From contig JAAYUF010000013.1 of assembly GCA_012517815.1 (NCBI GenBank), forward strand, positions 1-64,000: DNA of 64,000 nucleotides, written 5' to 3'. Below the pieces are notes generated by a model. That model saw only the letters and a list, made by a program, of their open reading frames with translations. It was not told where the DNA came from and searched no databases. The stretch is from Clostridiales bacterium. Lineage in GTDB: Bacteria > Bacillota > Clostridia > Christensenellales > Aristaeellaceae. Made by a program: the position numbers and the translations under genes. Positions within the stretch are counted from its first letter, which is position 1. Every line of letters starts with the position of its first letter. Below are positions 17,787 through 26,319 of this stretch, piece after piece.

Positions 17787-17822
17787 GGCAACGCCCGCCC
17801 CCGGAAAGAGGCGGGCGTTGCC
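17787..17822. terminator. Hairpin between convergent marR and msrAB
   Basis: A perfect 13-bp stem (17787-17799 with 17810-17822, 10-nt loop) lies between the ends of two convergent genes. No T-run adjoins, so it may act as a shared end hairpin. Confidence 0.55.
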
Positions 17823-17920
17823 GCATGATGTGCGCCGGGGTTCCGGCGATGCCGCGCCGGGGTTCCGGCAATCTCAGAAACGGCAAACCGCAGGTCGCCG
17901 CGCCTCCGGGCCGATGCCGG

Positions 17921-18892
17921 TCACGCCTTCCCGCCGCCTTCCGCGTCCACCAGTCCGGTCAGCGCGCCGTATCCTTCGCGCCCCATCATTTCCCGGGGGA
18001 TGAAGCGCAGGGACGCGCTGTTGATGCAGTAGCGAAGCCCGCCCCGGTCTTTGGGCCCGTCGGTGAACACATGGCCCAGATGGGCGTCGCCCACGCGGCT
18101 GCGAACCTCCGTGCGCATCCGGCTTAACGTCGCGTCGGGCTTTTCCCGAAGCACGGCGGGGTCGATCGGCTTGGCAAAGCTGGGCCAGCCGCAGCCGGAC
18201 TCAAATTTGTCGGCGGAGGAAAACAGAGGCTCGCCGGTGGTCACGTCCACATAGATGCCCGGTTGAAACGCGTTGTGGAATTCATTCTGGAAAGGGAGCT
18301 CCGTGGCGCTGTGCTGGGTAACCTCGTACTGCAGCGGCGTGAGACGTTCGCGGAGCGCGGCCGGGTCCGGCGCGGCATACGAGGCAGGGTTGACCACGGC
18401 CTGCGCGGCGCGCTCGAACCTCTCCGGGCCGATGTGACAGTATCCGCCGGGGTTTTTCTCCAGATAGCGCTGGTGGTAGGCTTCGGCGGCGAAAAAGTTC
18501 TCCAGCGGTTTGAGCTCGATGGCGACAGGCTCGCGGCAGCGGGTTTGCAGGTCGGAAAGGGCCTGCTCAATCACGGGCCGGTCGGCGGGGTCGGTATAAT
18601 AGATGCCGGTGCGGTACTGTGTTCCGTGATCGCCGCCCTGCCTGTTGACCGATACGGGATCGACCGCGTCAAAGTACAGAGCCAGCAGGAAAGGGAGCGG
18701 GACGACCGCCGGGTCATAGGCGACGCGCACGGTTTCGGCGTGCCCCGTATCGCGGCGGCATACGTCCTCGTAGGAAGGGTTTTCTGTTTTGCCGTTGGCG
18801 TAGCCGACTTCGGTTGCCTGTACGCCGCGGACGGAGGCAAGGTACTTTTCCATGCCCCAAAAACAGCCCCCGGCAAGATAGATTTCAGCCAT
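17921..18892 (-). CDS. msrAB: Peptide methionine sulfoxide reductase MsrA-MsrB fusion
   Basis: The 323-residue protein starts with MsrA (AGGCFWG, catalytic Cys10; [21 protein letters not shown]) and ends with MsrB ([43 protein letters not shown] with the catalytic cysteine). The zinc-binding CxxC pairs of many MsrB proteins are absent. It repairs both diastereomers of oxidised methionine in the cytoplasm. The ATG follows AGGAGG by 5 nt. It lies 108 bp downstream of the flavodoxin gene on the same strand. Confidence 0.95.
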   Translation of the reverse strand: MAEIYLAGGCFWGMEKYLASVRGVQATEVGYANGKTENPSYEDVCRRDTGHAETVRVAYDPAVVPLPFLLALYFDAVDPVSVNRQGGDHGTQYRTGIYYTDPADRPVIEQALSDLQTRCREPVAIELKPLENFFAAEAYHQRYLEKNPGGYCHIGPERFERAAQAVVNPASYAAPDPAALRERLTPLQYEVTQHSATELPFQNEFHNAFQPGIYVDVTTGEPLFSSADKFESGCGWPSFAKPIDPAVLREKPDATLSRMRTEVRSRVGDAHLGHVFTDGPKDRGGLRYCINSASLRFIPREMMGREGYGALTGLVDAEGGGKA

Positions 18893-19000
18893 AAATGCCT
18901 CCTGTGTTCATCTTCGGCGCGCGTGTTCCGGTAAAAGCGCCGGGTTGGCCGCCAAAACGAAAGGGAGGGGGCGAATGCCGACCTCCCTGAGTTTGCGCCA

Positions 19001-19429
19001 TTACATGGGTTGCTTGACATCCTTGTAGGATACTACCCGGCAACCGCGGTGCCGAATCAGGTTTTTGGTGTTCTTCTCACTCTTTTTGGTCGCGCCCGGC
19101 CCGCCGGCGGAAACCATGATCACCTGCACGTTCTTCCCCTTGGGCAGCAGTTGCACCATCGCGTTGAATGCCGGCGCGGGATAGCTCGCCCAGACGGGGG
19201 CGGCCAGCGTGATCAGATCGTACCCGGCCAGATCCTGCGTTACCGGCTTGATGGCCGCGCTGCGGCGCATCATGGCGCGGGGGCATTCCACCAGGTATGT
19301 CAGAAATTTGCCCAAGCGTTTTTTCGTTTGCACCTCAACCAGCTCCGCGCCCTGATGACTGCGCGCCAGTTTTTCCGCCCATTTCTTGGTGTGCCCATTG
19401 TAGGAATAGTACAGGATAATCGACTTCAT
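19001..19429 (-). CDS. Flavodoxin-family protein
   Basis: The 142-residue protein opens YYSYNGHTKKWAEKLA, the FMN phosphate-binding loop (S/T-x-T/N-G-x-T) of flavodoxins, and continues with YDLITLAAPVWASYPAPAFNAM, the second flavin loop, and VQVIMVSAGGPG. It is short for the family and has a basic C-terminus. It is expected to be a cytoplasmic electron carrier. A near-perfect promoter lies upstream; msrAB follows, so reducing power for repair is a plausible role. Confidence 0.88.
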   Translation of the reverse strand: MKSIILYYSYNGHTKKWAEKLARSHQGAELVEVQTKKRLGKFLTYLVECPRAMMRRSAAIKPVTQDLAGYDLITLAAPVWASYPAPAFNAMVQLLPKGKNVQVIMVSAGGPGATKKSEKNTKNLIRHRGCRVVSYKDVKQPM

Positions 19430-19490
19430 GCGGTTCCCTACCTCCCGGCGCTATCCGTTTTTCCGTTTTGGATAAGCCATGCTTTGGTTC

Positions 19491-19519
19491 ATTATATGTT
19501 GGCGGCATTCGGCTGTCAA
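19491..19519 (-). promoter_or_regulatory. Flavodoxin/msrAB promoter
   Basis: On the minus strand TTGACA (plus 19514-19519) and TATAAT (plus 19491-19496), both full consensus, are separated by 17 bp, about 60 bp before the flavodoxin start. Confidence 0.85.
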
Positions 19520-19581
19520 TAAGGGAATTGTACGGACCTGAAACCGCCGGGGAAAACCCCGCGCGGGTGGGCGGGCGGCGC

Positions 19582-22443
19582 TCAGCCTTCCCCGGGGGTC
19601 CCGGACAGCATAAGGGTGAAGGCATCCACCAGGCGGGGCTCCAGAAAGCTCCCCTTGCCGATGTCCAGCTCCCGCAACGCCTCCAGGATGGTCACGGGGC
19701 CGTTTTCCTGCCTGCGGCGGATGATGCGGTCGTAGTGCTCCGCCACGGCGACCACGCGCGCCAGCAGGGGGATTTCTTCTCCCCGGAGCCCCTTGGGGTA
19801 ACCGCCGCCGTCCCAGCGCTCATGGTGCGCCAGAACGATTTCCGCCAGGTTGACCGTCTGGTCAAAACAGTTGAGGATTCGATATCCGACAGTGGGATGC
19901 AGCCGGAACTCCTTCCACTCGGCGTCGGTCAGGGTGCGGCTGTCGTCCAGCAGCTGCGGCGCCATGATCACCTTGCCGATATCGTGGTAGTAGCCGGCGT
20001 CCCGAAGCCGCTTGATATCCTCCTCCGGGAGGCCCAGCGCCTGTCCCAGCCGCTCCGAGAGGCGGGAAACGGCCTTGGAATGCTCATGCTCCCAGGCGCT
20101 GTTGTGGAACACCGTGCCGATGATCTCCTGAAGCGCCTTTTTCTGATATTTATCGCGGCTCATCAGCTTGACGCCGTACATCGCCTCTTCCGCGAGGGTA
20201 AGCACCTTGGCGATTTCCGGATCAGGGCCGGTTTTGCTGGCCTGTCCCAGAGCGATGCTGCCCTGGAAGGCCTCCGCCTTCTCCTTGGCGACCTCCCGCT
20301 CGATCCGCCCGATCACGCGGCCGGCGTCCTCCGAGCCGGTGTGCGGCAGCAGGATCACAAACTCGTCGCCGCCCCAGCGCGCGATGATGTCGTCCGCGCG
20401 GCAGCACCGCTGGAACGCCTTGGATACCCGTTCCAGCAGCCGGTCGCCGGCGGCGTGGCCGAACACGTCGTTGGTCAGCTTCAGCCCGTTCACGTCGCCC
20501 ATCACGATGGTGAGAGGCCAGTTGCGGGGCGTATCCAGCCGCTTGAGCTCCTCGTTGAAGAAGCGGCGGTTGAAAAGCCCGGTCAGCGCGTCGTGGAAGC
20601 TCAGGTACTCGATCTGCTGGAGCTGCAACTTCTGGTTGCTCACATCGCGGAACACCAGCACGGCGCCTTCCATGGCGCCTTCCCCGTTGCGGATGGGGGC
20701 GACGCAATCCTCGATGTAGTAACGCGCGCCGGTTTTGGACAGGAGTTGGGTGTGGTTGCTCAGGCTCTGGATTTCGCCTGTGGCGAAGGTTAGCGCCACA
20801 GGGTCCGTGGCGGGGGTATCCGTGTTTTCCCGCCTGGTGGTGAAAATCTCCGTGTACTGCCTGCCGATCGCATCCGCCGCGCTCCAGCCGGTCAGCTTCT
20901 CGGCGACCATGTTGAGCATCTCCACCTGCCGGTCCGGCCCGATGACCATGACGGCGTCGCCGATGGAAATGAGCGTCTGCCGGTAGCGCGAGCGCTCAAT
21001 GGCAAGCTTCGCCTCAGCGTCCTGCCGTTGCAGATCGTTCCAGATGCCGGTGGTCATCAGGGTCAGCTCGTACACGTCGTTATCGTCGTAAGGCTCTTGC
21101 TTGTTGGCCAGCCCCACTACGGCGACGATGGCGTTATCCACCGTGACCGGCATGGTCAGCAGCCGCGTAATCGTTACGTGCCCCTCCGGGTAGCCGCGCT
21201 TCAGCGGGCTGGGCAGGTCGAAATCATTGATCACGATGGGCTTTCGCTGCCGAACGGATTCCGCCCACGCGCCGGCAGTGTGCAGCGGGCAGGGCGACGA
21301 CGTCGACGAAGGCTGGAGCCGGCAGGCTTCCATTACCTCGCGGCTCCAGGTGTTCAGGATGAACTCCTCGGTTTTCTCGTTGTACAGGTACACAAACCCG
21401 TAGCGGCTCTCGGTCAGCTTGAGCATTTCTTCCAGCAGGTAGGATAGCTGTTCATGCTGGGACGGGAAACGCTTGGACAGCATATCCGCCATCACGGTAA
21501 GCCTTTGCGTCACCTGCCGGCGCTGCCGCTCGGCCTTGTACTCGCCGGTAATCTCGCGGATATACGCGCCCACGCCCATCCGCCCGTCGCCCACGGGCAC
21601 CGGAAACTTGGTGGTCTGGTAGACGCGGCCTTCCCAGATGGTCTGGTTATGCACGACGCCGCCCTTTTCCAGCGCTTCCAGATCGGTCTGCCGCCGCAGT
21701 GCGGCGAAGGCGGGAACCGACAGGTCGGTATCCTCGAGGCCGACCATTTCCTGGGGGGTGCGGTTGTAAAACGTGGCGCAGGTTTCGCTGACGTACATGT
21801 ACCGGAGGCGCTCGTCCTTGAGGTAGACCAGATCGCCCGGCGCGTTGATGAAGGTCTGCAGCTGCCGGTTGGTTTGGGCGGCCTCGTCGATAACCCGCCG
21901 CAGCCTGCGCCTGCTGCGCGCCGTCATAACCAGCACGATCACCAGCACAAGGCTTAAAACGCCGCCCAGCAGGGAGGCAATCCACTGGGACGTGCTGAGC
22001 ATCTCCCGCGCGGTAACATCGACCACGGTGGACAGCAGCGCGTCCCGCCCCTGATACGCCACCGGATAGGAGCGTACCTCCACGGTGCGCAGTTCGCCGC
22101 CGGCCAGACGGTGCCGGAAGATGAAATTGTTCTGCTGGTACGTCCTGGCATCGTCCAGCCTGCCGATCACTTCGTCGGTTCCCAGGGTGTTGATCTGCAT
22201 GATATTCATGGCGCGCAGCTGCTCCTGGGAATACCCGTAAAACAGCGCCGCGGCCTGGTTGGCGTCCAGTATCTGCCCGGTACCGGGGTCCAGCAGCAAC
22301 ACGACGGTGCCGTACTGATCCAGAAACTGCGGCAGGCTGTCCGGCCAGGGCGCCGTTTCGGCCCCCGACGCCACGGAAACGGCCAGCACCACAAACAATA
22401 TACAGAGTACGCCTTGCAGGAAGGCCCTGAACTTTCGCTTCAT
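19582..22443 (-). CDS. PAS-GAF-GGDEF-HD-GYP membrane signalling protein
   Basis: The 953-residue protein has an N-terminal membrane segment (5-25), a first PAS domain (about 30-135), a second membrane segment near 150-170, a second PAS (190-300), a GAF domain (310-470), a third PAS (500-625), then GGDEF (motif at 691-695) and HD-GYP (HD at 820-821; HHERWDGGGYP at 873-883). An RxxD inhibitory site (RADD) lies five residues before GGDEF. Both catalytic motifs look intact, so it may both make and break cyclic di-GMP. The ATG at 22443 is chosen because GAGG is 7 nt away; an ATG two codons earlier is too close. Confidence 0.92.
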   Translation of the reverse strand: MKRKFRAFLQGVLCILFVVLAVSVASGAETAPWPDSLPQFLDQYGTVVLLLDPGTGQILDANQAAALFYGYSQEQLRAMNIMQINTLGTDEVIGRLDDARTYQQNNFIFRHRLAGGELRTVEVRSYPVAYQGRDALLSTVVDVTAREMLSTSQWIASLLGGVLSLVLVIVLVMTARSRRRLRRVIDEAAQTNRQLQTFINAPGDLVYLKDERLRYMYVSETCATFYNRTPQEMVGLEDTDLSVPAFAALRRQTDLEALEKGGVVHNQTIWEGRVYQTTKFPVPVGDGRMGVGAYIREITGEYKAERQRRQVTQRLTVMADMLSKRFPSQHEQLSYLLEEMLKLTESRYGFVYLYNEKTEEFILNTWSREVMEACRLQPSSTSSPCPLHTAGAWAESVRQRKPIVINDFDLPSPLKRGYPEGHVTITRLLTMPVTVDNAIVAVVGLANKQEPYDDNDVYELTLMTTGIWNDLQRQDAEAKLAIERSRYRQTLISIGDAVMVIGPDRQVEMLNMVAEKLTGWSAADAIGRQYTEIFTTRRENTDTPATDPVALTFATGEIQSLSNHTQLLSKTGARYYIEDCVAPIRNGEGAMEGAVLVFRDVSNQKLQLQQIEYLSFHDALTGLFNRRFFNEELKRLDTPRNWPLTIVMGDVNGLKLTNDVFGHAAGDRLLERVSKAFQRCCRADDIIARWGGDEFVILLPHTGSEDAGRVIGRIEREVAKEKAEAFQGSIALGQASKTGPDPEIAKVLTLAEEAMYGVKLMSRDKYQKKALQEIIGTVFHNSAWEHEHSKAVSRLSERLGQALGLPEEDIKRLRDAGYYHDIGKVIMAPQLLDDSRTLTDAEWKEFRLHPTVGYRILNCFDQTVNLAEIVLAHHERWDGGGYPKGLRGEEIPLLARVVAVAEHYDRIIRRRQENGPVTILEALRELDIGKGSFLEPRLVDAFTLMLSGTPGEG

Positions 22444-22627
22444 CTGCATACCTCGCTGTTGTCCCCGCAAGCGCGGTTTGCCCCCGCCGCAGGATCCGAT
22501 GGCCGGTTGCACCTGCGAGAGAACCGGACGCGCACCTCGGGGAACCCGACTTGGCCACCCGGAGAGGAGCGATAAAGGAAACCCTCGATTCACAGGTTTT
22601 CAGCGACGCTGCGATCACCGATACCTT

Positions 22628-22656
22628 ATTATAACAATATCGGGCCTGAAAAACAA
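22628..22656 (-). promoter_or_regulatory. Promoter of the GGDEF/HD-GYP gene
   Basis: TTGTTT (plus 22651-22656) and TATAAT (plus 22628-22633) on the minus strand are 17 bp apart, about 180 bp before the start codon. Confidence 0.65.
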
Positions 22657-22713
22657 TTCCATTTCAACGGGAACGGCCAAAGCATTTTCCCGGCCTGCCC
22701 AAACGCGCCGGCA

Positions 22714-24243
22714 TCAGGAGGGCTCCGTTACGCGGTAGAGCAGGAAGCGCTCAAAGGCGCTGTCATGTGAAAAGCGGGCGATCAGTTCCAGCTTGACGGC
22801 GCTGCGGTCGCCCATGGCCAGCGCTTCCGCCTCAGTCCGCCAGTCCACCAGCAGGTAGAAGGGGCCGGAGCGCCCACCGGCGCGCAGGAGCGCAATCTCC
22901 GCATCCAGATCTCCGGTCGCGCACCAGCCGCCCGGGGTTTCCTCATGCAGGGAGAACAGATGCCCGTTGTGCCGGAAGGGGTTGTACAGCACGCCGTCGG
23001 GCAGGTAGGCCGCCACCGCGGGCGCCGTGTCCTCGTTGTCGATCAGCACAACCGCGGTTTTCGGCAGTTCGGTTTGCAGGTACTCGGCCACGGCGGCGGA
23101 ATCGCTGGTCACGCCGCTGTCGGAGCATTCGTCCCGCATGGCCGGATACGCGCGTGCAAAGGTGAGCAGGCAAAGCGCGGCCGTCACGGCCGCCAGCGCG
23201 CGGGCCAGCCGCCTGTCCGCGGGGCGGGTTTCGCCGCCCGGCGGGAGGGCGAGTTCGTCCTTTGCCAGCATTACACAGAAAACAGCCGCCCACAGGAAGG
23301 TGACCATATGCTGCATATGGGCGCTGTAGACCAGCGTATGAACGCCCGTCTGCCAAGCGAACGCGGCGAGCATCAGGCAGGCGCTGCGCGGCGCCCGCAG
23401 CAGCCAGACGACGGCCAGCGCCGCCGCCGCGACGGCCGTCGGCAAAAGCAGGAACAGCCAGGCGGTGTTGCCCTGCTCGTAGAGCTGGATGGTGGTCAGG
23501 TACCAGCCGCCCCTGCCCAGCGCGGTACACAGCTCGCGCCGCATGTAGGCAAGATCGGTCCAATCCCGGATTGCGACCGCCTGATTGGCGTCCACGGCGC
23601 CTTCCAGCTGCCAGCCGAAAAAGGCGACGCCCGCCAGCATGATCAGCAGCGCGGCTGCCAGCCGGGCGGGGCCGGATTCCCCGCGGCGCGCGGCGCGCGG
23701 CGCGCCCAGCGCCCATTGCAGCATCAGCATGCCTACCAGCCCGCAGAGGATCACGTGCACCTGACAAAGCAGGAACAGCAGCGCCGCGTAGGGCAGGGGT
23801 CGGCTGTAACGGAGGGGGTACCCCGCGTAGATCAGCATCAGGAGCGCCGGCACCAGCGCGTAGCTGCGTGCCACCACCGGCAGGTAGTACATGCCGGCGG
23901 CGCTGAACACGACGGCCAGCTTCACCGGCCAGGAAAACGGCGCGCGCCTGAGGAACAGCCAAAGCCCCAGCAGCGTCAGCCCAAACGACAGCACGATGAC
24001 GGAGGCGTAGGGCAACCCCAGTTTGGCCAGGGGCATCAGCAGCAGAAACCACAGGCAAGGGTGCCCTTCGTACTTGAGCTGCGCAAACAGCTCCGGCAAA
24101 GAAAGCTTGCGCGCGATCATCCAGCTTTGCGCGACGTCGCGCCACGGCTCGTAGCGCAGCGCCACCCAGAGGTTCATCCAAAACCAGCACAGTAGGATGA
24201 CGGCGGTACACCATTGGTTCTTTCGCAGGCGGAAGGTGTTCAT
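22714..24243 (-). CDS. GT-C-like polytopic membrane protein, putative glycosyltransferase
   Basis: The 509-residue protein has about ten membrane segments and, in the first extracytoplasmic loop, the pattern EPWRDVAQSWMIARKLS followed by YEGHPCLWFLLL. This loop corresponds to the acidic catalytic loop of GT-C enzymes that use lipid-linked sugars (ArnT/PMT-like). A soluble C-terminal domain of about 130 residues follows. The acceptor and sugar are unknown. The ATG at 24243 follows GGAAGGGG; a TTG three bases earlier is less likely. A similar but partial gene lies at the right window edge. Confidence 0.75.
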   Translation of the reverse strand: MNTFRLRKNQWCTAVILLCWFWMNLWVALRYEPWRDVAQSWMIARKLSLPELFAQLKYEGHPCLWFLLLMPLAKLGLPYASVIVLSFGLTLLGLWLFLRRAPFSWPVKLAVVFSAAGMYYLPVVARSYALVPALLMLIYAGYPLRYSRPLPYAALLFLLCQVHVILCGLVGMLMLQWALGAPRAARRGESGPARLAAALLIMLAGVAFFGWQLEGAVDANQAVAIRDWTDLAYMRRELCTALGRGGWYLTTIQLYEQGNTAWLFLLLPTAVAAAALAVVWLLRAPRSACLMLAAFAWQTGVHTLVYSAHMQHMVTFLWAAVFCVMLAKDELALPPGGETRPADRRLARALAAVTAALCLLTFARAYPAMRDECSDSGVTSDSAAVAEYLQTELPKTAVVLIDNEDTAPAVAAYLPDGVLYNPFRHNGHLFSLHEETPGGWCATGDLDAEIALLRAGGRSGPFYLLVDWRTEAEALAMGDRSAVKLELIARFSHDSAFERFLLYRVTEPS

Positions 24244-24323
24244 CAATCGGCCCCTTCCCGGTGTTGCGCGGCCGCGCGGAGCGCGCGCCCGCGGATGAGG
24301 TGTGGCGACGGGAACTATCTGGT

Positions 24324-24351
24324 ATTATAGTACGGCGGAGCGATTTTGCAA
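24324..24351 (-). promoter_or_regulatory. Promoter of the GT-C-like gene
   Basis: TTGCAA (plus 24346-24351) and TATAAT (plus 24324-24329) lie 16 bp apart on the minus strand, about 80 bp before the start codon. Confidence 0.55.
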
Positions 24352-24558
24352 GCGAGCATCCACCGGAACGGAAAGGTTGCCCCGGCGAGCCCTCCCGACC
24401 TCGCGCGGGCTGGGGTGAACGCGTGATGCGTAAAAACAGGATGATCTTCGGCGCGCCGACGGAAGCCCGCGGCCTAAACCCCGCAAAAAATCACGATCAA
24501 TCGGGCGGACGGCCAACCGAAGAACGGAATGACCTGCGGGGACGACCGTAACCGGCGC

Positions 24559-24591
24559 TTGACAAAGAAGAGCGATATATAATAATATAAT
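24559..24591 (+). promoter_or_regulatory. Promoter region of the gntR gene
   Basis: TTGACA at 24559-24564 is followed by an unusually AT-rich run containing two TATAAT words (24578-24583 and 24586-24591) at 13 and 21 bp, and TAATAT (24583-24588) at 18 bp, the best-spaced -10. Confidence 0.65.
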
Positions 24592-24630
24592 GACAAATAC
24601 GCAACGATGCGATAAGGGGAGCGATCCGTC

Positions 24631-25362
24631 TTGGCGAAAATACAAGCCTATATGCGCGTTTACAACGTGCTCAAGAAGCAGATTCTGGAGGGCGGGTATG
24701 CCATCGGCTCGCTGCTGCCTACGGAGAGCGAGCTGGAGAAAATGTTCTCCGTCAGTCGCACCACGGTTCGCAAGGCGGTGGAAATCCTCTGCCGCGAGGG
24801 CTTCCTGGAAACGCGCCAGGGCCGGGGCACCGAGGTGCTGGATTACCGCACCAGCCAGAACCTCAACGTGGTCACCTCCACGTCCGAAACGCTGGAACGG
24901 CGCGGCTACAGGGTGGTCACCCGGGATATGTACATCGACCGCGTGCAGGCGCACGGGCGGCTGGCCTCCGACCTGGGGGTGGAGGAAGGCACGGAGGTGG
25001 TGCGCGTGCAGCGCATCCAGACCGCGGACGACGTGCCCATCGCCATCATGAAAAATTACCTGAAAGCCTCTCTGGTGCCGGGCATTGAAAGCCACAGCAA
25101 CCAGTTTACGCGGTTGTATGATTTTCTGCGGGATTTTTACGGCCTGGCGATCGACGCCGCGCAGGACCGCATCACCGCGAGAAACGCGAGCTTCGAGGAA
25201 GCCCAGATGCTTGGAGTGCCCGTGGGCACGGCGCTGGTCTACCTTTCGCGCGTATGCTTCCAAAACGGCGCGCCCGTGGACGTGGACCACGTGAGCCTGG
25301 TGGGCGGGCGTTACGAATTTGAAGTGTTTATGAACGGCAGATACCAGCGGCCGCAGAAGTAA
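24631..25362 (+). CDS. GntR-family (HutC type) transcriptional regulator
   Basis: The 243-residue protein has an N-terminal winged helix (about 8-72: LPTESELEKMFSVSRTTVRKA, then GFLETRQGRGTEVL) and a UTRA effector domain (about 85-235: LASDLGVEEGTEVVRVQRIQ and the closing GRYEFEVFMN). HutC-type regulators bind a sugar, sugar phosphate or amino acid and release an operator. It starts at TTG with AAGGGGAG upstream. The adjacent operon for an unknown sugar or polyol, 150 bp downstream in the same direction, is the likely target. Confidence 0.92.
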   Translation: MAKIQAYMRVYNVLKKQILEGGYAIGSLLPTESELEKMFSVSRTTVRKAVEILCREGFLETRQGRGTEVLDYRTSQNLNVVTSTSETLERRGYRVVTRDMYIDRVQAHGRLASDLGVEEGTEVVRVQRIQTADDVPIAIMKNYLKASLVPGIESHSNQFTRLYDFLRDFYGLAIDAAQDRITARNASFEEAQMLGVPVGTALVYLSRVCFQNGAPVDVDHVSLVGGRYEFEVFMNGRYQRPQK

Positions 25363-25409
25363 GGTGCGAGGGAATGCTCAGGCATAGGGCGGCGTGGGAG
25401 ACGGGTCGC

Positions 25410-25457
25410 AGCAGCGGGGCGTATAAAAGATCACTATCTTTTATACGCCCCGCTGCT
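25410..25457. promoter_or_regulatory. 22-bp perfect inverted repeat between gntR and deoC-like gene
   Basis: Arms 25410-25431 and 25436-25457 are perfectly complementary around the loop CACT. No T-run follows on either strand beyond the stem. The centre contains ATCACTATCTT, whose complement AAGATAGTGAT recurs in the spacer of the promoter at 25517-25545. It may be both a terminator for gntR and an operator. Confidence 0.75.
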
Positions 25458-25516
25458 TGCCATCAGGCTTTCTTTCAAAAGATGTGGAGAGCATTTCATC
25501 GAATGGAAAAATCCTG

Positions 25517-25545
25517 TTGACATTATAAGATAGTGATGTTATTAT
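25517..25545 (+). promoter_or_regulatory. Promoter and candidate operator of the sugar operon
   Basis: TTGACA (25517-25522) and TATTAT (25540-25545) are 17 bp apart. The spacer contains AAGATAGTGAT (25527-25537), within an imperfect palindrome ATAAGATAGTGATGTTAT overlapping the -10. Confidence 0.75.
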
Positions 25546-25574
25546 GTATTCGTCGAACAGAAAGGACGATGCAT

Positions 25575-26306
25575 ATGGAACAGGAACTGCTCAACCGGAT
25601 CGCGCGCATGGTCGACATCAGCGGGGTGCGGACCGATGTGACGCTCACGGAGATGAACTGGATCGTCCAGGCCGCCAAACATTACCGCTTCATCTGCGCA
25701 TTTGTGATGCCCTGCTTTACCGGGCGTCTGGTCCAGCTGCTCCGCGACGAGCCGGATATCCGCGTGGGCGGCACCGTGGGCTTCCCCTCGGGGGCGGATA
25801 CCACCGCCGTGAAGGTGGCCTGCGCGCGGGAAATGCTCGCCGTCGGCGCAGACGAGCTGGACATGGTGATCAACGTAGGCGCGCTCAAGAGCGGCCTGTA
25901 CGACGAGGTGTACCGGGATGTGCGCGCGGTGGTGGACGCGGCCGAGGGCAAGCCCACCAAGTGCATTCTGGAGATCGCCTACCTGACGGACGACGAGATT
26001 CGCCGCGGCGCCGAACTGGCCGTCAAGGCGGGCGTGCAGTTTGTGAAAACCGGCACCGGCTGGGCGGACAAGCCCACCACGGTCGAAAGCATCCGCCTGA
26101 TCCGCGACGCGATCGGCGACAGCGCCCGCATCAAGGCGGCGGGCGGCGTGCGAACGCTGGACGCGATGCTTTCCATGATCGATGCGGGCTGCTCGCGCTT
26201 TGGCATCGGGCTTCGCAGCATCATGACCATCATGAAGGAAGTGGACAAGCGCCTGGGGCGCGACGATCCCTTCCGACTGGAAACGTCGGGAACCGACCGG
26301 TACTGA
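25575..26306 (+). CDS. DeoC-family aldolase
   Basis: The 243-residue TIM-barrel protein shows DeoC catalytic residues: Lys158 in FVKTGTGW for the Schiff base, Asp96 in ELDMVIN, and Lys187 in IKAAGGVR. DeoC cleaves 2-deoxyribose 5-phosphate to acetaldehyde and glyceraldehyde 3-phosphate, but related enzymes act on other sugar phosphates. The opening MVDISGVRTDVTLTEM differs from standard DeoC. The ATG at 25575 lies 8 nt from AAAGGA; an ATG at 25569 is too close. It heads an operon with an FGGY kinase and an ABC transporter, an unusual partner set for deoxyribose use. Confidence 0.88.
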   Translation: MEQELLNRIARMVDISGVRTDVTLTEMNWIVQAAKHYRFICAFVMPCFTGRLVQLLRDEPDIRVGGTVGFPSGADTTAVKVACAREMLAVGADELDMVINVGALKSGLYDEVYRDVRAVVDAAEGKPTKCILEIAYLTDDEIRRGAELAVKAGVQFVKTGTGWADKPTTVESIRLIRDAIGDSARIKAAGGVRTLDAMLSMIDAGCSRFGIGLRSIMTIMKEVDKRLGRDDPFRLETSGTDRY

Positions 26307-26319
26307 GAGGAGATCACCC

